Source: Mycolicibacterium sp. CR10 (lineage in GTDB: Bacteria > Actinomycetota > Actinomycetes > Mycobacteriales > Mycobacteriaceae). From it: DNA of 64,000 nt. The translations under genes were made by a program, and so were the position numbers. This document shows, piece by piece, positions 7,131-15,891 of this stretch (position 1 is the first letter of the stretch; the number at the start of each line of letters is the position of its first letter). The stretch lies in NCBI RefSeq assembly GCF_005222675.1, contig NZ_STGE01000047.1, forward strand, positions 50,385-114,384, written 5' to 3'. A model generated the notes under the pieces. That model was given only the letters and a program-made list of their open reading frames with translations. It searched no databases and was not told where the DNA came from.

Positions 7131-9446
7131 CTACAGCTTGGCGACGGGCGCGTGGTTGTGCATGAGTTTCACGCGGCCTGCGCTGCCGAAGTCGATCAAC
7201 GACATGGCGGACTCGCCGACACCCGACACTTCTTCGACACGGCCCAGCCCGTACTTGTCGTGGGTGACCCGGTCCCCGGGTTCGAGCACCAGCAGCGCAC
7301 GCTTGCCCACCACCGGCCTCGACGGCGCGGGTCGCGGGGTGCCGAACCGGCCCGCACCGCTCACCGGGGCCGAGAACGACGACGCCTGCTCGGTGCGGCG
7401 CCAGTCGATGAGTTCCTGCGGGATCTCCCGCAGGAACCGTGACTCGGGGTTGAGCATGGGCTGTCCCCACGACGAGCGAACCTTGGCGCGGCTGAGGTAG
7501 AGACGCTGCCGGGCGCGGGTGATGCCGACGTACGCGAGTCGGCGTTCCTCGGACAATTCGAGCGGATCGCCCAGCGCCCGCATGTGCGGGAACATGCCGT
7601 CCTCCCAGCCGGTGACGAAGACCACCGGGAACTCCAGCCCCTTGGCGGTGTGCAGCGTCATCATCGTGACGACCCCCGATCCGTGCTCGGGAATGTCGTC
7701 GGCGTCGGCGACGAGCGACACCCGCTCCAGGAAACTTGCCAGCACCCCGGTGTCGGGGATGTCCTCATCCTGAGGCTCCTCCTCGGCCAGGGCCTTGGCG
7801 TTCGCCAGGTCGATGCTGAATTCATGTGCGACGCTGACTAATTCGTTGAGGTTGTCCAGCCTCGCGAGGTCCTGCGGATCACTCGATGCTTCGAGCTCGG
7901 CCCGGTAGCCGGTGCGGTCCAGCACGGCTTCCACGAGCTCACCGAGCTCTTCGCCGAGCTTGCCGCGCAACTCGTCGAGCAGCCCGACGAATCCGGCGAT
8001 CGCCTTCTCGGAACGGGTGTTGAGCAGCGGCACCTTGCCTTCGGCCGCCGCCACCAGCGCGTCGTTGAAGTTCGCGCCGGTGCTCTCGGAGTACACCGCG
8101 ACACACGCCTCGGCTCGGTCACCGATGCCGCGACGCGGGGTGTTGAGGATGCGCCGCAGGCTCACCGCGTCACCGGGGTTGTCCAGCACCCTAAGGTAGG
8201 CGACGATGTCGCGGATTTCCCTGCGCTCGTAGAAGCGCACGCCCCCAACGACTTTGTACGGGATGCCAGCCCGGATGAAGACCTCTTCGATGGCACGGGA
8301 GGAGTTGTTGGTTCGGTAGAACACCGCGACGTCGTTGTAGGAGAAACCGCTGACCGAGTCGGCCAGCGAATCGATCTCCTGGGCGACGAACCTGGCCTCG
8401 TCGTGCTCGTTGTCGGCGACGTAGCCGACGATCAGCTCACCGTCACCGGCGTCGGTCCACAGCCGCTTGTCCCGCCGACCGGCATTGCGCGCGATCACCG
8501 AGTTGGCGGCGTTCAGGATGGTCTGGGTCGAGCGGTAGTTCTGCTCCAGCAGAATCGTTGTCGCGCTGGGGAAGTCACGCTCGAAGTCTTCGATGTTGCG
8601 GATGGTCGCGCCGCGGAACGCATAGATGGACTGGTCGGCGTCGCCGACCACGCACAACTCCGCCAGCGGCACCGCGTCGGTGTCCGATGCGCCGACCCCC
8701 ACGAGTTCGCGCACCAGCATGTACTGGGCGTGGTTGGTGTCCTGGTACTCGTCGACGAGGATGTGCCGGAACCGCCGCCGGTAGTACTGGGCGATCTGCG
8801 GAAAGGCTTGCAGCACAGCGACTGTCTCGCCGATCAGGTCGTCGAAGTCCAGAGCGTTGGCCGCACGCAGCCTGCGCTGGTACTCCCCGTACACGTCGGC
8901 GACGATGCGCGCCAGATCGTCGGCGGCCTCCGAGGCTTCCGCGGCCGCCTGTTCAGTGCCGATCAGCTCGTTCTTCAGATTGGAGATGCTGTTGGCGAGC
9001 AGCCGCGGCGAGTGGCGCTTGGTGTCCAGACCCATGTCCTTGCCGATCATCAGCAGCAGACGTCGTGAGTCGTCGGAGTCGTAGATGGAGAAGTTGGAGT
9101 TGAGCCCCGGCAGCAGCGAGGCCTGGTTGCGGAGGATCCGCACGCAGGTGGAGTGGAACGTGGACACCCACATGCTGCGTGCGCGCGGGCCGATCAGCCC
9201 GACGATGCGTTCGCGCATCTCCGCGGCGGCCTTGTTCGTGAACGTGATGGCCAGCACCTGGCCCACACCGACATCGCGGGCCGCCAGCAGGTAGGCGATC
9301 CGGCGGGTCAGCACAGCCGTCTTCCCGGACCCGGCGCCCGCCACGATCAGCAGTGGGGACCCCTCATGCAGCACAGCGAGGCGCTGCTGCGGGTTCAGGC
9401 CTTCGAGAAGTTCATCGGTCCCGGTTGCCGTAGAAGGAGAAGTCAT
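7131..9446 (-). CDS. uvrD1: UvrD/PcrA-family superfamily 1 DNA helicase
   Basis: An ATP-dependent 3'-5' helicase of 771 residues used in nucleotide excision repair and strand-break repair. In M. tuberculosis and M. smegmatis UvrD1 partners with Ku, which is encoded 36 kb away in this window. Visible motifs are the Q motif (LNPQQRLAV, about 17-25), Walker A GAGSGKT (37-43), the DEYQDTN motif II, QNYRST motif IV and the C-terminal region TLHTAKGLEFPVVF. The extreme C-terminus ends in a Tudor-like segment (GDRVTHDKYGLGRV) typical of PcrA/UvrD. Corresponds to Rv0949. Confidence 0.96.
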   Translation of the reverse strand: MTSPSTATGTDELLEGLNPQQRLAVLHEGSPLLIVAGAGSGKTAVLTRRIAYLLAARDVGVGQVLAITFTNKAAAEMRERIVGLIGPRARSMWVSTFHSTCVRILRNQASLLPGLNSNFSIYDSDDSRRLLLMIGKDMGLDTKRHSPRLLANSISNLKNELIGTEQAAAEASEAADDLARIVADVYGEYQRRLRAANALDFDDLIGETVAVLQAFPQIAQYYRRRFRHILVDEYQDTNHAQYMLVRELVGVGASDTDAVPLAELCVVGDADQSIYAFRGATIRNIEDFERDFPSATTILLEQNYRSTQTILNAANSVIARNAGRRDKRLWTDAGDGELIVGYVADNEHDEARFVAQEIDSLADSVSGFSYNDVAVFYRTNNSSRAIEEVFIRAGIPYKVVGGVRFYERREIRDIVAYLRVLDNPGDAVSLRRILNTPRRGIGDRAEACVAVYSESTGANFNDALVAAAEGKVPLLNTRSEKAIAGFVGLLDELRGKLGEELGELVEAVLDRTGYRAELEASSDPQDLARLDNLNELVSVAHEFSIDLANAKALAEEEPQDEDIPDTGVLASFLERVSLVADADDIPEHGSGVVTMMTLHTAKGLEFPVVFVTGWEDGMFPHMRALGDPLELSEERRLAYVGITRARQRLYLSRAKVRSSWGQPMLNPESRFLREIPQELIDWRRTEQASSFSAPVSGAGRFGTPRPAPSRPVVGKRALLVLEPGDRVTHDKYGLGRVEEVSGVGESAMSLIDFGSAGRVKLMHNHAPVAKL

Positions 9447-9517
9447 ACTGCGCCAAACCTACCGCTGCCGGGCGACACTCTTTGCGCAGGCACGGCCGTT
9501 AGTGGCACACTCGTTGG

Positions 9518-9577
9518 GTGCTTACTGCGCAGTGGCGATTTTTCGACGGGTACCGGCCAGCGGTGCCCGTGGTTTAG
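9518..9577 (+). CDS. Putative aromatic leader peptide (19 codons) upstream of chorismate mutase
   Basis: A short frame GTG...TAG encodes MLTAQWRFFDGYRPAVPVV. Trp6, Phe8, Phe9 and Tyr12 fall within seven codons. There is no Shine-Dalgarno sequence. A weak -10-like hexamer CACACT (9506-9511) ends 6 bases before the GTG, which fits leaderless initiation, common in mycobacteria. Its last half overlaps a hairpin, and a strong terminator-like hairpin follows. This is the layout of ribosome-mediated attenuation, with the encoded residues being the end products of chorismate metabolism. No experiment that I know of confirms translation. Confidence 0.6.
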   Translation: MLTAQWRFFDGYRPAVPVV

Positions 9578-9619
9578 CTGCTTCCTCCAGCCCCGCGGTC
9601 CGCTTCCGGATCCGGGGCT
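9548..9619 (+). promoter_or_regulatory. Candidate transcription attenuator for chorismate mutase
   Basis: Hairpin A: 9548-9555 pairs with 9561-9568 (8 bp, 5-base loop) inside the leader frame just after the Phe-Phe codons. Terminator-like hairpin: 9589-9595 with 9613-9619 and 9597-9601 with 9608-9612, a stem of 12 bp with one bulged C, followed by a pyrimidine-rich CGTCTCTTGTG. Possible antiterminator: 9553-9563 with 9600-9609 (CCGG and GCGG blocks). It shares bases with both other hairpins and would exclude them. A ribosome stalled at the Trp/Phe/Tyr codons would mask the left arm of hairpin A. Confidence 0.55.
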
Positions 9620-9646
9620 CGTCTCTTGTGTGAGGCCCGAAACCGG

Positions 9647-9964
9647 ATGAGGCCAGGGTCTTCACCCAACGAGAATTCGGAGAACGACATGACGACGACG
9701 GAAACCTCTGAGGCTTTACCGGTGCCAGATATTGACGAATTGCGTCAGGAGATCGACCGCCTCGACGCGACGATCCTCGAGGCAGTCCAGCGCCGCACCG
9801 AAGTCTCCCAGCTGATCGGCAAGGCGCGGATGGCCTCCGGCGGCACCCGCCTGGTGCACAGCCGGGAGATGAAGGTCATCGAGCGCTACAGCGTGCTGGG
9901 CGCCGAGGGCAAGAACCTGGCGATGCTGCTGCTGCGCATGGGCCGCGGCCGCCTCGGCCACTGA
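9647..9964 (+). CDS. Intracellular AroQ-type chorismate mutase, Rv0948c-like
   Basis: This enzyme rearranges chorismate to prephenate on the way to Phe and Tyr. The 105 residues from ATG 9647 equal the length of the M. tuberculosis enzyme, whose N-terminus (MRP...EN) also matches this start. A second in-frame ATG at 9689 has a ribosome site and could be used. The helical core EIDRLDATILEAVQRR, KARMASGGTRLVHS and the C-terminal RGRLGH are characteristic. In M. tuberculosis the C-terminus docks on DAHP synthase AroG, which raises mutase activity and brings feedback control. The leader/attenuator at 9518-9619 may add transcriptional control. Confidence 0.94.
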   Translation: MRPGSSPNENSENDMTTTETSEALPVPDIDELRQEIDRLDATILEAVQRRTEVSQLIGKARMASGGTRLVHSREMKVIERYSVLGAEGKNLAMLLLRMGRGRLGH

Positions 9965-9972
9965 TCCAGAGC

Positions 9973-10021
9973 GATTTCGGCGTCGTTGGTCAACCTCAGC
10001 ATGACCAAGTGCGCCGAAATC
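9973..10021. terminator. Bidirectional terminator hairpin (repeat type A)
   Basis: The outer 10-bp stem (9973-9982 with 10012-10021) and inner 7-bp stem (9986-9992 with 10002-10008) fill the gap between the converging chorismate mutase and acyltransferase genes. The arms are related in sequence to the hairpin at 15311-15363: both contain GTCGTTGGTC and its complement at the same places. Confidence 0.75.
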
Positions 10022-12059
10022 ACTGTGGCTTGAGCGCGTCGACCAGCCACGGCGTCAGCCACTCGACGGCCTCGGGTGTCGGGTGCACGCCGTCACTGCG
10101 CATCCTGATGCCGTCGACCTTCACCTGGTAGTACCCGCCGGGGCTCAGCTTCTTGTTCAGGTCCAGCACCGAGGCGTTGGGCCGTTCGGCAACGACGTTG
10201 CGCACCAATGTGTTCCAGCGCTCGACGCGCTTGGGCTGATCCTCGGGATAGAGGCTGCCGTCCGGCTTCTCCGCCCGGCGGTTGTAAGGCTCGGTCGTCA
10301 CCACGATCCGCGCGCCCGTCGACCCCAGGATGTCCAGCGCCCGGTTCAGTTCCCCCCGCAGGTATGCGTCGTAGGCGGGCTCGCCGATGTGTGTCCAGTC
10401 GCCCTCGTTCATCCGGTCGACGACCTCCCACCGCCCGACGATCAGCAGCACCACGTCGGGTCGCTCATGGCTGATCCGCTGCGCCCACCGACTGGGCCAC
10501 GCGTCGCATTCGGGTTTCTGGTCGAGTTCCTGCCCGACGTACTCATAGGGGCCTCCACGGGCGATGCCGCATCCGATCGTCGTGTAGTCCGCGAAGTCCA
10601 GCCCTGGCGTCTGCGGCAGATACCGCATCAGCGTCCACGCGATCGAGTCGCCGAACACGGCCACCCGGGTGTCACCGGGGGCACGCGGACGCACCGGAGC
10701 AGCGACCTCGACGGGGATCTCCGGCGCGATCAACGCCGCCGAATCGATCTGCGGACTGACCGGCGTCCCGGGTTTCGCCCCGACCGGCAGGACGGTCATC
10801 GCCACCACCGCGGCCGTCGCCGCGGTCGCCGCGGCCAGCGGCAGCATCGGCACCGTAACCGGCCGCCACCGGCGCAGAGGCTGCTCGACGGCCCACCACA
10901 GCACCGTCGCGACCGCGATGGTCGCCGCGCAGCGCAGCGCGAACAGCTGCCCACCCGAGATGCCGGTCCGTTCCCCGTTGATCAGCAGGAAGATCGGCCA
11001 GTGCCACAGGTAGACGCCGTAGGAGATCGCGCCCAGTCCCACCAGAGGTGGCAGCGCGAGAATCCGGGCAACGGGCCCGTCCTGCTCCAGCGCCACCGAC
11101 GCGATCACCAGGATCGCCGCGGCCGCGACCACGATCAGCAGCCCGTGCCGAAACTCCTGCGCGCTGCCGGTGGCGAGGTGAGCGGCGACGGCCAGGATCA
11201 CCAGCCCGACGGCCGGCAGCAACCGGGCGGGCCAGCGCGCCCACCGGGAACGCAGCACCGCGCCGCCGTCGGTCAGTCCGCGCCAGTCACGCACCAGCAG
11301 TGCCGCCGCGGCGGCGCCGACGAGGAGCGCCTGGATGCGGGTGTCGGTGCCGAAGTAGACCCGGTTGAGGGTGGTCTCCGAGGAGAACAGCATTGTCGCG
11401 CCGGCGGAGACGGCGATGCCTGCCGAGGCGAGGACGAACACCGCGGTGCGCACCGCTCGCGGGGTCACCGGGACGCCGCGCCGGTAGGCCACCGCGGCAA
11501 GCCCCGCGACGACGGCCGCCAGCAGCAGCGGCCACAGCACGTAGTACTGCTCCTCGACCCCCAGCGACCAGGTGTGCTGCAACGGCGACGGCGGAGCGCC
11601 CTCGGAGAAGTAGTCGGTCTGTTGGGCGACGAACACCCAGTTGGACATCCAGAACAACGAGGCGACGGCGTCGTCACGAAGCGACGCGGTGGATTCGGCG
11701 GAGAACAGCTCGCGCAGCGCCACCACGGCGAGCACCATCAGAAGCAGCGCGGGCAGCAGCCTGCGGGCGCGGCGAATCCAGAACTCCTTCAGGCCGATCC
11801 GCCCGGTGCGGCCGATCTCGTCGAGCAGCAGCGACGTGATCAGGAAGCCGCTGAGGACGAAGAACACGTCGACGCCGAGGAAGCCGCCGGACAGCCCGGG
11901 GATGCCGCCGTGGTCGGCGAGCACGAGCGCGACGGCGATCGCCCGGACACCGTCCAACGCGGGGATTCCGCGGCTCGGACTCACATATCGGCGTGGGCCC
12001 ACACGGATCGGCGCCGCACTCATGGCAGTACCGAATGTGACGGCTCCGCCGTCGGTCAC
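10020..12059 (-). CDS. Acyltransferase-3 membrane protein with C-terminal SGNH domain (OafA/YrhL type)
   Basis: The N-terminal half carries the acyltransferase-3 fold with about ten membrane helices, starting at IPALDGVRAIAVALVLADH, with FFVLSGFLI and RRARRLLPAL. The C-terminal third is an SGNH hydrolase-like domain with the Ser block VAVFGDSIAW and the DGVHPT His block near the end. Such two-domain proteins O-acylate surface polysaccharides or glycolipids. I choose GTG 12059 because AAGGAAGG lies about 8 bases upstream. In-frame ATGs at 12089 and 12023 are alternatives. The acceptor is unknown. Confidence 0.85.
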   Translation of the reverse strand: MTDGGAVTFGTAMSAAPIRVGPRRYVSPSRGIPALDGVRAIAVALVLADHGGIPGLSGGFLGVDVFFVLSGFLITSLLLDEIGRTGRIGLKEFWIRRARRLLPALLLMVLAVVALRELFSAESTASLRDDAVASLFWMSNWVFVAQQTDYFSEGAPPSPLQHTWSLGVEEQYYVLWPLLLAAVVAGLAAVAYRRGVPVTPRAVRTAVFVLASAGIAVSAGATMLFSSETTLNRVYFGTDTRIQALLVGAAAAALLVRDWRGLTDGGAVLRSRWARWPARLLPAVGLVILAVAAHLATGSAQEFRHGLLIVVAAAAILVIASVALEQDGPVARILALPPLVGLGAISYGVYLWHWPIFLLINGERTGISGGQLFALRCAATIAVATVLWWAVEQPLRRWRPVTVPMLPLAAATAATAAVVAMTVLPVGAKPGTPVSPQIDSAALIAPEIPVEVAAPVRPRAPGDTRVAVFGDSIAWTLMRYLPQTPGLDFADYTTIGCGIARGGPYEYVGQELDQKPECDAWPSRWAQRISHERPDVVLLIVGRWEVVDRMNEGDWTHIGEPAYDAYLRGELNRALDILGSTGARIVVTTEPYNRRAEKPDGSLYPEDQPKRVERWNTLVRNVVAERPNASVLDLNKKLSPGGYYQVKVDGIRMRSDGVHPTPEAVEWLTPWLVDALKPQ

Positions 12060-12125
12060 GTCGCGGTCCCTTCCTTGCTGCTCGAGCAAGGAATTTTATG
12101 GGCTTGGCGGCACCGGATCGGGGAA

Positions 12126-12148
12126 GGCGCGCGGCCGGGAGCCGCGCC
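12126..12148 (-). terminator. GC-rich hairpin after the aldehyde dehydrogenase gene
   Basis: GGCGCGC/GCGGC at the left pairs with GCCGCGCC at the right, with a 5-base loop and a two-base bulge. It lies 11 bases past the dehydrogenase stop in its direction of transcription. Confidence 0.5.
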
Positions 12149-12159
12149 ACTTCAGACGG

Positions 12160-13608
12160 TCAGTTGGTCAGCGCGATGTACTTCGTGTCGAGGTACTCCT
12201 CGATGCCCTCCGAGCCGCCTTCGCGACCGTAGCCCGATTCCTTGACGCCGCCGAACGGCGCCGCGGGGTCGGAGATGACACCGCGGTTGATGCCGACCAT
12301 GCCCGCCTCGATCGCCTCCGCGACGCGCAGCGCCCGGTCCAGTCCCTGCGTGTAGATGTAGGCCGCCAGCCCGTACTCGGTGTCGTTCGCCGCGTCGATG
12401 CCCTCCTGCTCGGTGTCGAATCCGATGACCGGAGCGACGGGCCCGAACACCTCCTCTTTGAAAATGCGGGCCGCCGCGGGCACGTCGGCCAGCACGGTCG
12501 CCGGGTAGAAGTGACCCACTCCGTCCGGCGCCACGCCCCCGACGGCGACGGTCGCGCCTTTGGACACGGCATCGGACACCAGGTCCTCGACGATCGCGAC
12601 CTGCTTCTTGCTGATCAGAGGTCCCAGGGTCGACGATTTGTCGAGTCCGTTGCCGAGCTTGAACTCGCTCATCCGCTTCACCAGCTTCTCGGTGAACTCC
12701 TCGCGGACCGAGTTCGCGACGTGGAAACGGTTCGACGCGGTACAGGCCTCGCCGCCGTTGCGCATCTTGGCCAGCAGGGCACCGTCGACCGCGGCGTCGA
12801 TGTCCGCGTCGTCGAACACGATGAACGGCGCGTTGCCGCCGAGCTCCATGGACAGGCGCAGTAGTTTGTCGGCGCTCTGCTTCACCAGCGCCTTGCCGAC
12901 GCCGGTGGACCCGGTGAACGTCAGCTTGCGCAGCCGGCCGTCGTCGATCAGGGCGGTGGTCAGGTCACCGGGCTTGGTGGTCGGCAGGATCGACAGCACT
13001 CCCTTGGGCAGCCCGGCGTCGTCCATCAGCTTGGCCAGCAGCATCATCGTCAGCGGCGTCTCCTGCGCCGGCTTGATGACCATGGTGCAGCCGGCCGCCA
13101 TCGCGGGCCCGATCTTGCGGGTGCCCATCGCCAGCGGGAAGTTCCACGGCGTGATGGCCAGGCACGGCCCCACGGCCTGCTTGGTGACGATGATGCGGCC
13201 GGTGCCCGCCGGGCTCCTGGTGTAGCGGCCGTCGATGCGCACCGCCTCCTCGGCGAACCAGCGGAAGAACTCGGCGCCGTATTTCACCTCGCCCATGCTC
13301 TCGGCGAGCACCTTGCCCATTTCCAGGGTCATCAGCGTCGCGAACTCCTCGGCGCGTTCGGTGATGGCCTCGAATACCGAGCGCAGGATCTCGCCGCGCT
13401 CGCGGGGCGGCGTCGCGGCCCACTCTTTCTGGACGCCGGCGGCGGCGTCGAGTGCGGCGATGCCGTCCGCCGGGGTGGCGTTGGCGATGGAGATGAGCAC
13501 CTCGTCGGTCGCCGGGTTGAGGACGTCGAAGGTCGACGACCCCCGCCGTTCCTCACCGCCGATCCACAGTCCGGTCGGAACGGATGACAACAGCTTTTCG
13601 ATGTCCAT
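12160..13608 (-). CDS. NAD(P)-dependent aldehyde dehydrogenase, succinate-semialdehyde dehydrogenase type
   Basis: A 482-residue ALDH-superfamily enzyme. The general base Glu255 (MELGGNAPF) and nucleophile Cys289 (GGEACTASN) are in place, with PWNFP at 154-158 and the nucleotide-binding FTGSTGVGK at 231-239. The sequence style and length fit the GabD succinate-semialdehyde dehydrogenases, which make succinate for the TCA cycle, but substrate choice cannot be proved from motifs. It is divergent from pgi with 50 bases between the starts. Confidence 0.88.
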   Translation of the reverse strand: MDIEKLLSSVPTGLWIGGEERRGSSTFDVLNPATDEVLISIANATPADGIAALDAAAGVQKEWAATPPRERGEILRSVFEAITERAEEFATLMTLEMGKVLAESMGEVKYGAEFFRWFAEEAVRIDGRYTRSPAGTGRIIVTKQAVGPCLAITPWNFPLAMGTRKIGPAMAAGCTMVIKPAQETPLTMMLLAKLMDDAGLPKGVLSILPTTKPGDLTTALIDDGRLRKLTFTGSTGVGKALVKQSADKLLRLSMELGGNAPFIVFDDADIDAAVDGALLAKMRNGGEACTASNRFHVANSVREEFTEKLVKRMSEFKLGNGLDKSSTLGPLISKKQVAIVEDLVSDAVSKGATVAVGGVAPDGVGHFYPATVLADVPAAARIFKEEVFGPVAPVIGFDTEQEGIDAANDTEYGLAAYIYTQGLDRALRVAEAIEAGMVGINRGVISDPAAPFGGVKESGYGREGGSEGIEEYLDTKYIALTN

Positions 13609-13658
13609 GCATCCATCATTTACACCTTCGTTCAGCGCTCCGCACTAGGGTCGAAAGA

Positions 13659-15314
13659 ATGACCGACATCGTGGATATTTCGACTACTCCCGCCTGGAAC
13701 GCGCTCGCCCGCCACCATGATCAGATCGGCGAAAAGCACCTGCGCGAGTTCTTCGACGAGGATCCCGAGCGCGGCCGCGAGCTGACCCTGACCGTCGGAG
13801 ATCTCTACATCGACTACAGCAAGCACCGCATCACGCGGGAGACCCTCGCCCTGCTGATCGACCTGGCGAAGGCGGCCGATCTGGAGGCCAAGCGGGACGC
13901 CATGTTCGCAGGCGTGCACATCAACACCTCCGAGGACCGCGCCGTCCTGCACACCGCGCTGCGGCTGCCTCGCGGGGCGCAACTCGAGGTCGACGGCCAG
14001 GACGTCGTCGCCGACGTGCACGAGGTGCTCGACGCGATGGGCGCGTTCACCGACCGGCTGCGCAGCGGCGAGTGGACCGGCGCGACGGGTGAGCGCATCA
14101 AGACCGTCGTCAACATCGGCATCGGCGGGTCCGATCTGGGCCCGGTGATGGTGTACCAGGCGCTGCGCCACTACGCCGACGCCGGCATCTCGGCGCGTTT
14201 CGTATCGAACGTCGACCCGGCCGACCTCGTCGCCAAGCTCGACGGACTCGACCCTGCCACAACGCTTTTCGTCATCGCGTCCAAGACGTTCACCACGCTG
14301 GAGACGCTGACCAACGCGACGGCGGCGCGCCGTTGGCTGACGGACGCGTTGGGCGATACTGCGGTGTCCAAGCATTTCGTGGCCGTCTCGACGAACGCCA
14401 AGCTCGTCGACGACTTCGGCATCGACACCGACAACATGTTCGGCTTCTGGGACTGGGTGGGCGGACGCTACTCGGTGGACTCGGCGATCGGGCTGTCGGT
14501 GATGGCGGTCGTTGGCAAGGAGCGTTTCGCCGAGTTCCTGGCCGGCTTTCACATCGTCGACGAGCACTTCCGCACCACCCCGCTGGAGGCGAATGCGCCT
14601 GCGCTGCTTGGTCTTATCGGCCTCTGGTACAACGAGTTCTTCGACGCCCAGGCGCGGGCGGTGCTGCCGTACTCCAACGACATGACCCGGTTCGCGGCGT
14701 ACCTGCAGCAGCTGACCATGGAATCGAACGGCAAGTCGGTGCGCGCCGACGGCACGCCGGTGACGACCCAGACCGGCGAAATCTTTTGGGGCGAAGCGGG
14801 AACCAACGGCCAGCACGCGTTCTACCAGTTGCTGCACCAGGGCACCCGGCTGGTTCCGGCCGACTTCATCGGGTTCAGCGAGCCCACCGACGATCTGCCC
14901 ACCGCCGACGGCACCGGCAGCATGCACGACCTGCTGATGAGCAACTTCTTCGCTCAGACGCAGGTGCTCGCGTTCGGCAAGACGGCCGAGGAGATCTCGG
15001 CTGAAGGCACTGCGCCCGACGTCGTGCCGCACAAGGTGATGCCGGGCAATCGGCCCAGCACGTCGATCCTGGGCACCAGGCTGACACCGTCGACGGTGGG
15101 CCAGCTGGTCGCCCTCTACGAACACCAGGTCTTCGTCGAGGGCGTCATCTGGGGTATCGACTCGTTCGACCAGTGGGGTGTCGAGCTGGGCAAGACACAG
15201 GCCAAGGCGCTGCTGCCGGTGATCACCAGCGCTGCGTCGCCCGCCGAGCAGTCGGATTCGTCGACGGACGCGCTGGTGCGTCGCTACCGCGCCGAACGGG
15301 GCCGGGAAGCGTGA
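13659..15314 (+). CDS. pgi: Glucose-6-phosphate isomerase
   Basis: Interconverts glucose 6-phosphate and fructose 6-phosphate in the cytosol. The 551 residues match the mycobacterial enzyme (Rv0946c). Signature segments are VNIGIGGSDLGPVMV, SKTFTTLETLTNA, GGRYSVDSAIGL and the C-terminal GVELGKTQAKAL. I use ATG 13659. The frame is open further upstream, but that stretch overlaps the divergent dehydrogenase. The stop lies inside the terminator hairpin at 15311-15363. Confidence 0.97.
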   Translation: MTDIVDISTTPAWNALARHHDQIGEKHLREFFDEDPERGRELTLTVGDLYIDYSKHRITRETLALLIDLAKAADLEAKRDAMFAGVHINTSEDRAVLHTALRLPRGAQLEVDGQDVVADVHEVLDAMGAFTDRLRSGEWTGATGERIKTVVNIGIGGSDLGPVMVYQALRHYADAGISARFVSNVDPADLVAKLDGLDPATTLFVIASKTFTTLETLTNATAARRWLTDALGDTAVSKHFVAVSTNAKLVDDFGIDTDNMFGFWDWVGGRYSVDSAIGLSVMAVVGKERFAEFLAGFHIVDEHFRTTPLEANAPALLGLIGLWYNEFFDAQARAVLPYSNDMTRFAAYLQQLTMESNGKSVRADGTPVTTQTGEIFWGEAGTNGQHAFYQLLHQGTRLVPADFIGFSEPTDDLPTADGTGSMHDLLMSNFFAQTQVLAFGKTAEEISAEGTAPDVVPHKVMPGNRPSTSILGTRLTPSTVGQLVALYEHQVFVEGVIWGIDSFDQWGVELGKTQAKALLPVITSAASPAEQSDSSTDALVRRYRAERGREA

Positions 15315-15363
15315 TTCCGGTGTCGTTGGTCGCGCTGGGGTTGACCAACTGCACCCGAATCAC
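15311..15363. terminator. Bidirectional terminator hairpin (repeat type B, related to 9973-10021)
   Basis: The stem starts with GTGATTC/GAATCAC (15311-15317 with 15357-15363), continues with GGTG/CACC and GTTGGTC/GACCAAC, and has two mismatches and one wobble. It covers the pgi stop codon and abuts the stop of the converging membrane protein gene, so it serves both. Confidence 0.75.
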
Positions 15364-15891
15364 TCAGGCGTCGGGGTCGGGCCGCGTCCATCCCAGGATC
15401 ATCGCGGGCGTGCAGCCGCCGATCAGCAGCACCGTCAGCGCCATCAGTCCACCCGCGTAGGCCATGTCGGTATCGGCGCCACCGGTGATGACCGAACCGA
15501 AGATCAGGTAGAAGATCGGGATCAGCATCAGGTTCTGCGTGATCGTCAAACCGATGGACCGCGCGTTGTTGCGCTGTGAGAGCTCGTATTCGTCCAGCGT
15601 TGCGTCCGGCGCGTCACCCTGGCGGCCCGAGACGATCTGCAGCGTCAGCCACATCGGGAAGAAGACCAGGCAGGCAGGAAGCCACAGAAGTGGCGCCCAG
15701 TCGACACCGAACGCGCACAACAGACTCACGACGAACATGAACGCGAACGTGATTGCCAGCCCGCGGACCAGCATTCGACGCCGACGCTGGGTACGCCATG
15801 TCGGCAGCGAATGAGCATAGGTGCGTTCGTGTTTGCGGAAGCGTTCGGCGCGGTAGTGCTGGTACTGGTCGAGCAGTGTCGAGTCAGGCAT
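15364..15891 (-). CDS. Four-TM membrane protein paired with XRE regulator
   Basis: A 175-residue protein with a basic N-terminal segment (about 1-40), two hydrophobic helices at about 42-85, a polar loop (about 88-110) and two further helices near 115-165. Family not recognised; small multi-TM proteins behind an XRE repressor are common in actinobacteria. Its ATG overlaps the end of the XRE gene by 8 bases, so the two are cotranscribed and probably coupled. Function unknown. Confidence 0.75.
   Translation of the reverse strand: MPDSTLLDQYQHYRAERFRKHERTYAHSLPTWRTQRRRRMLVRGLAITFAFMFVVSLLCAFGVDWAPLLWLPACLVFFPMWLTLQIVSGRQGDAPDATLDEYELSQRNNARSIGLTITQNLMLIPIFYLIFGSVITGGADTDMAYAGGLMALTVLLIGGCTPAMILGWTRPDPDA

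Noticed and set aside
10083..12245. A 720-codon frame on the + strand opposite the acyltransferase
   Set aside because: Arg/His/Gln-rich composition is typical of the antisense frame of a GC-rich gene; no domain is visible, while the opposite strand has clear acyltransferase and SGNH motifs.
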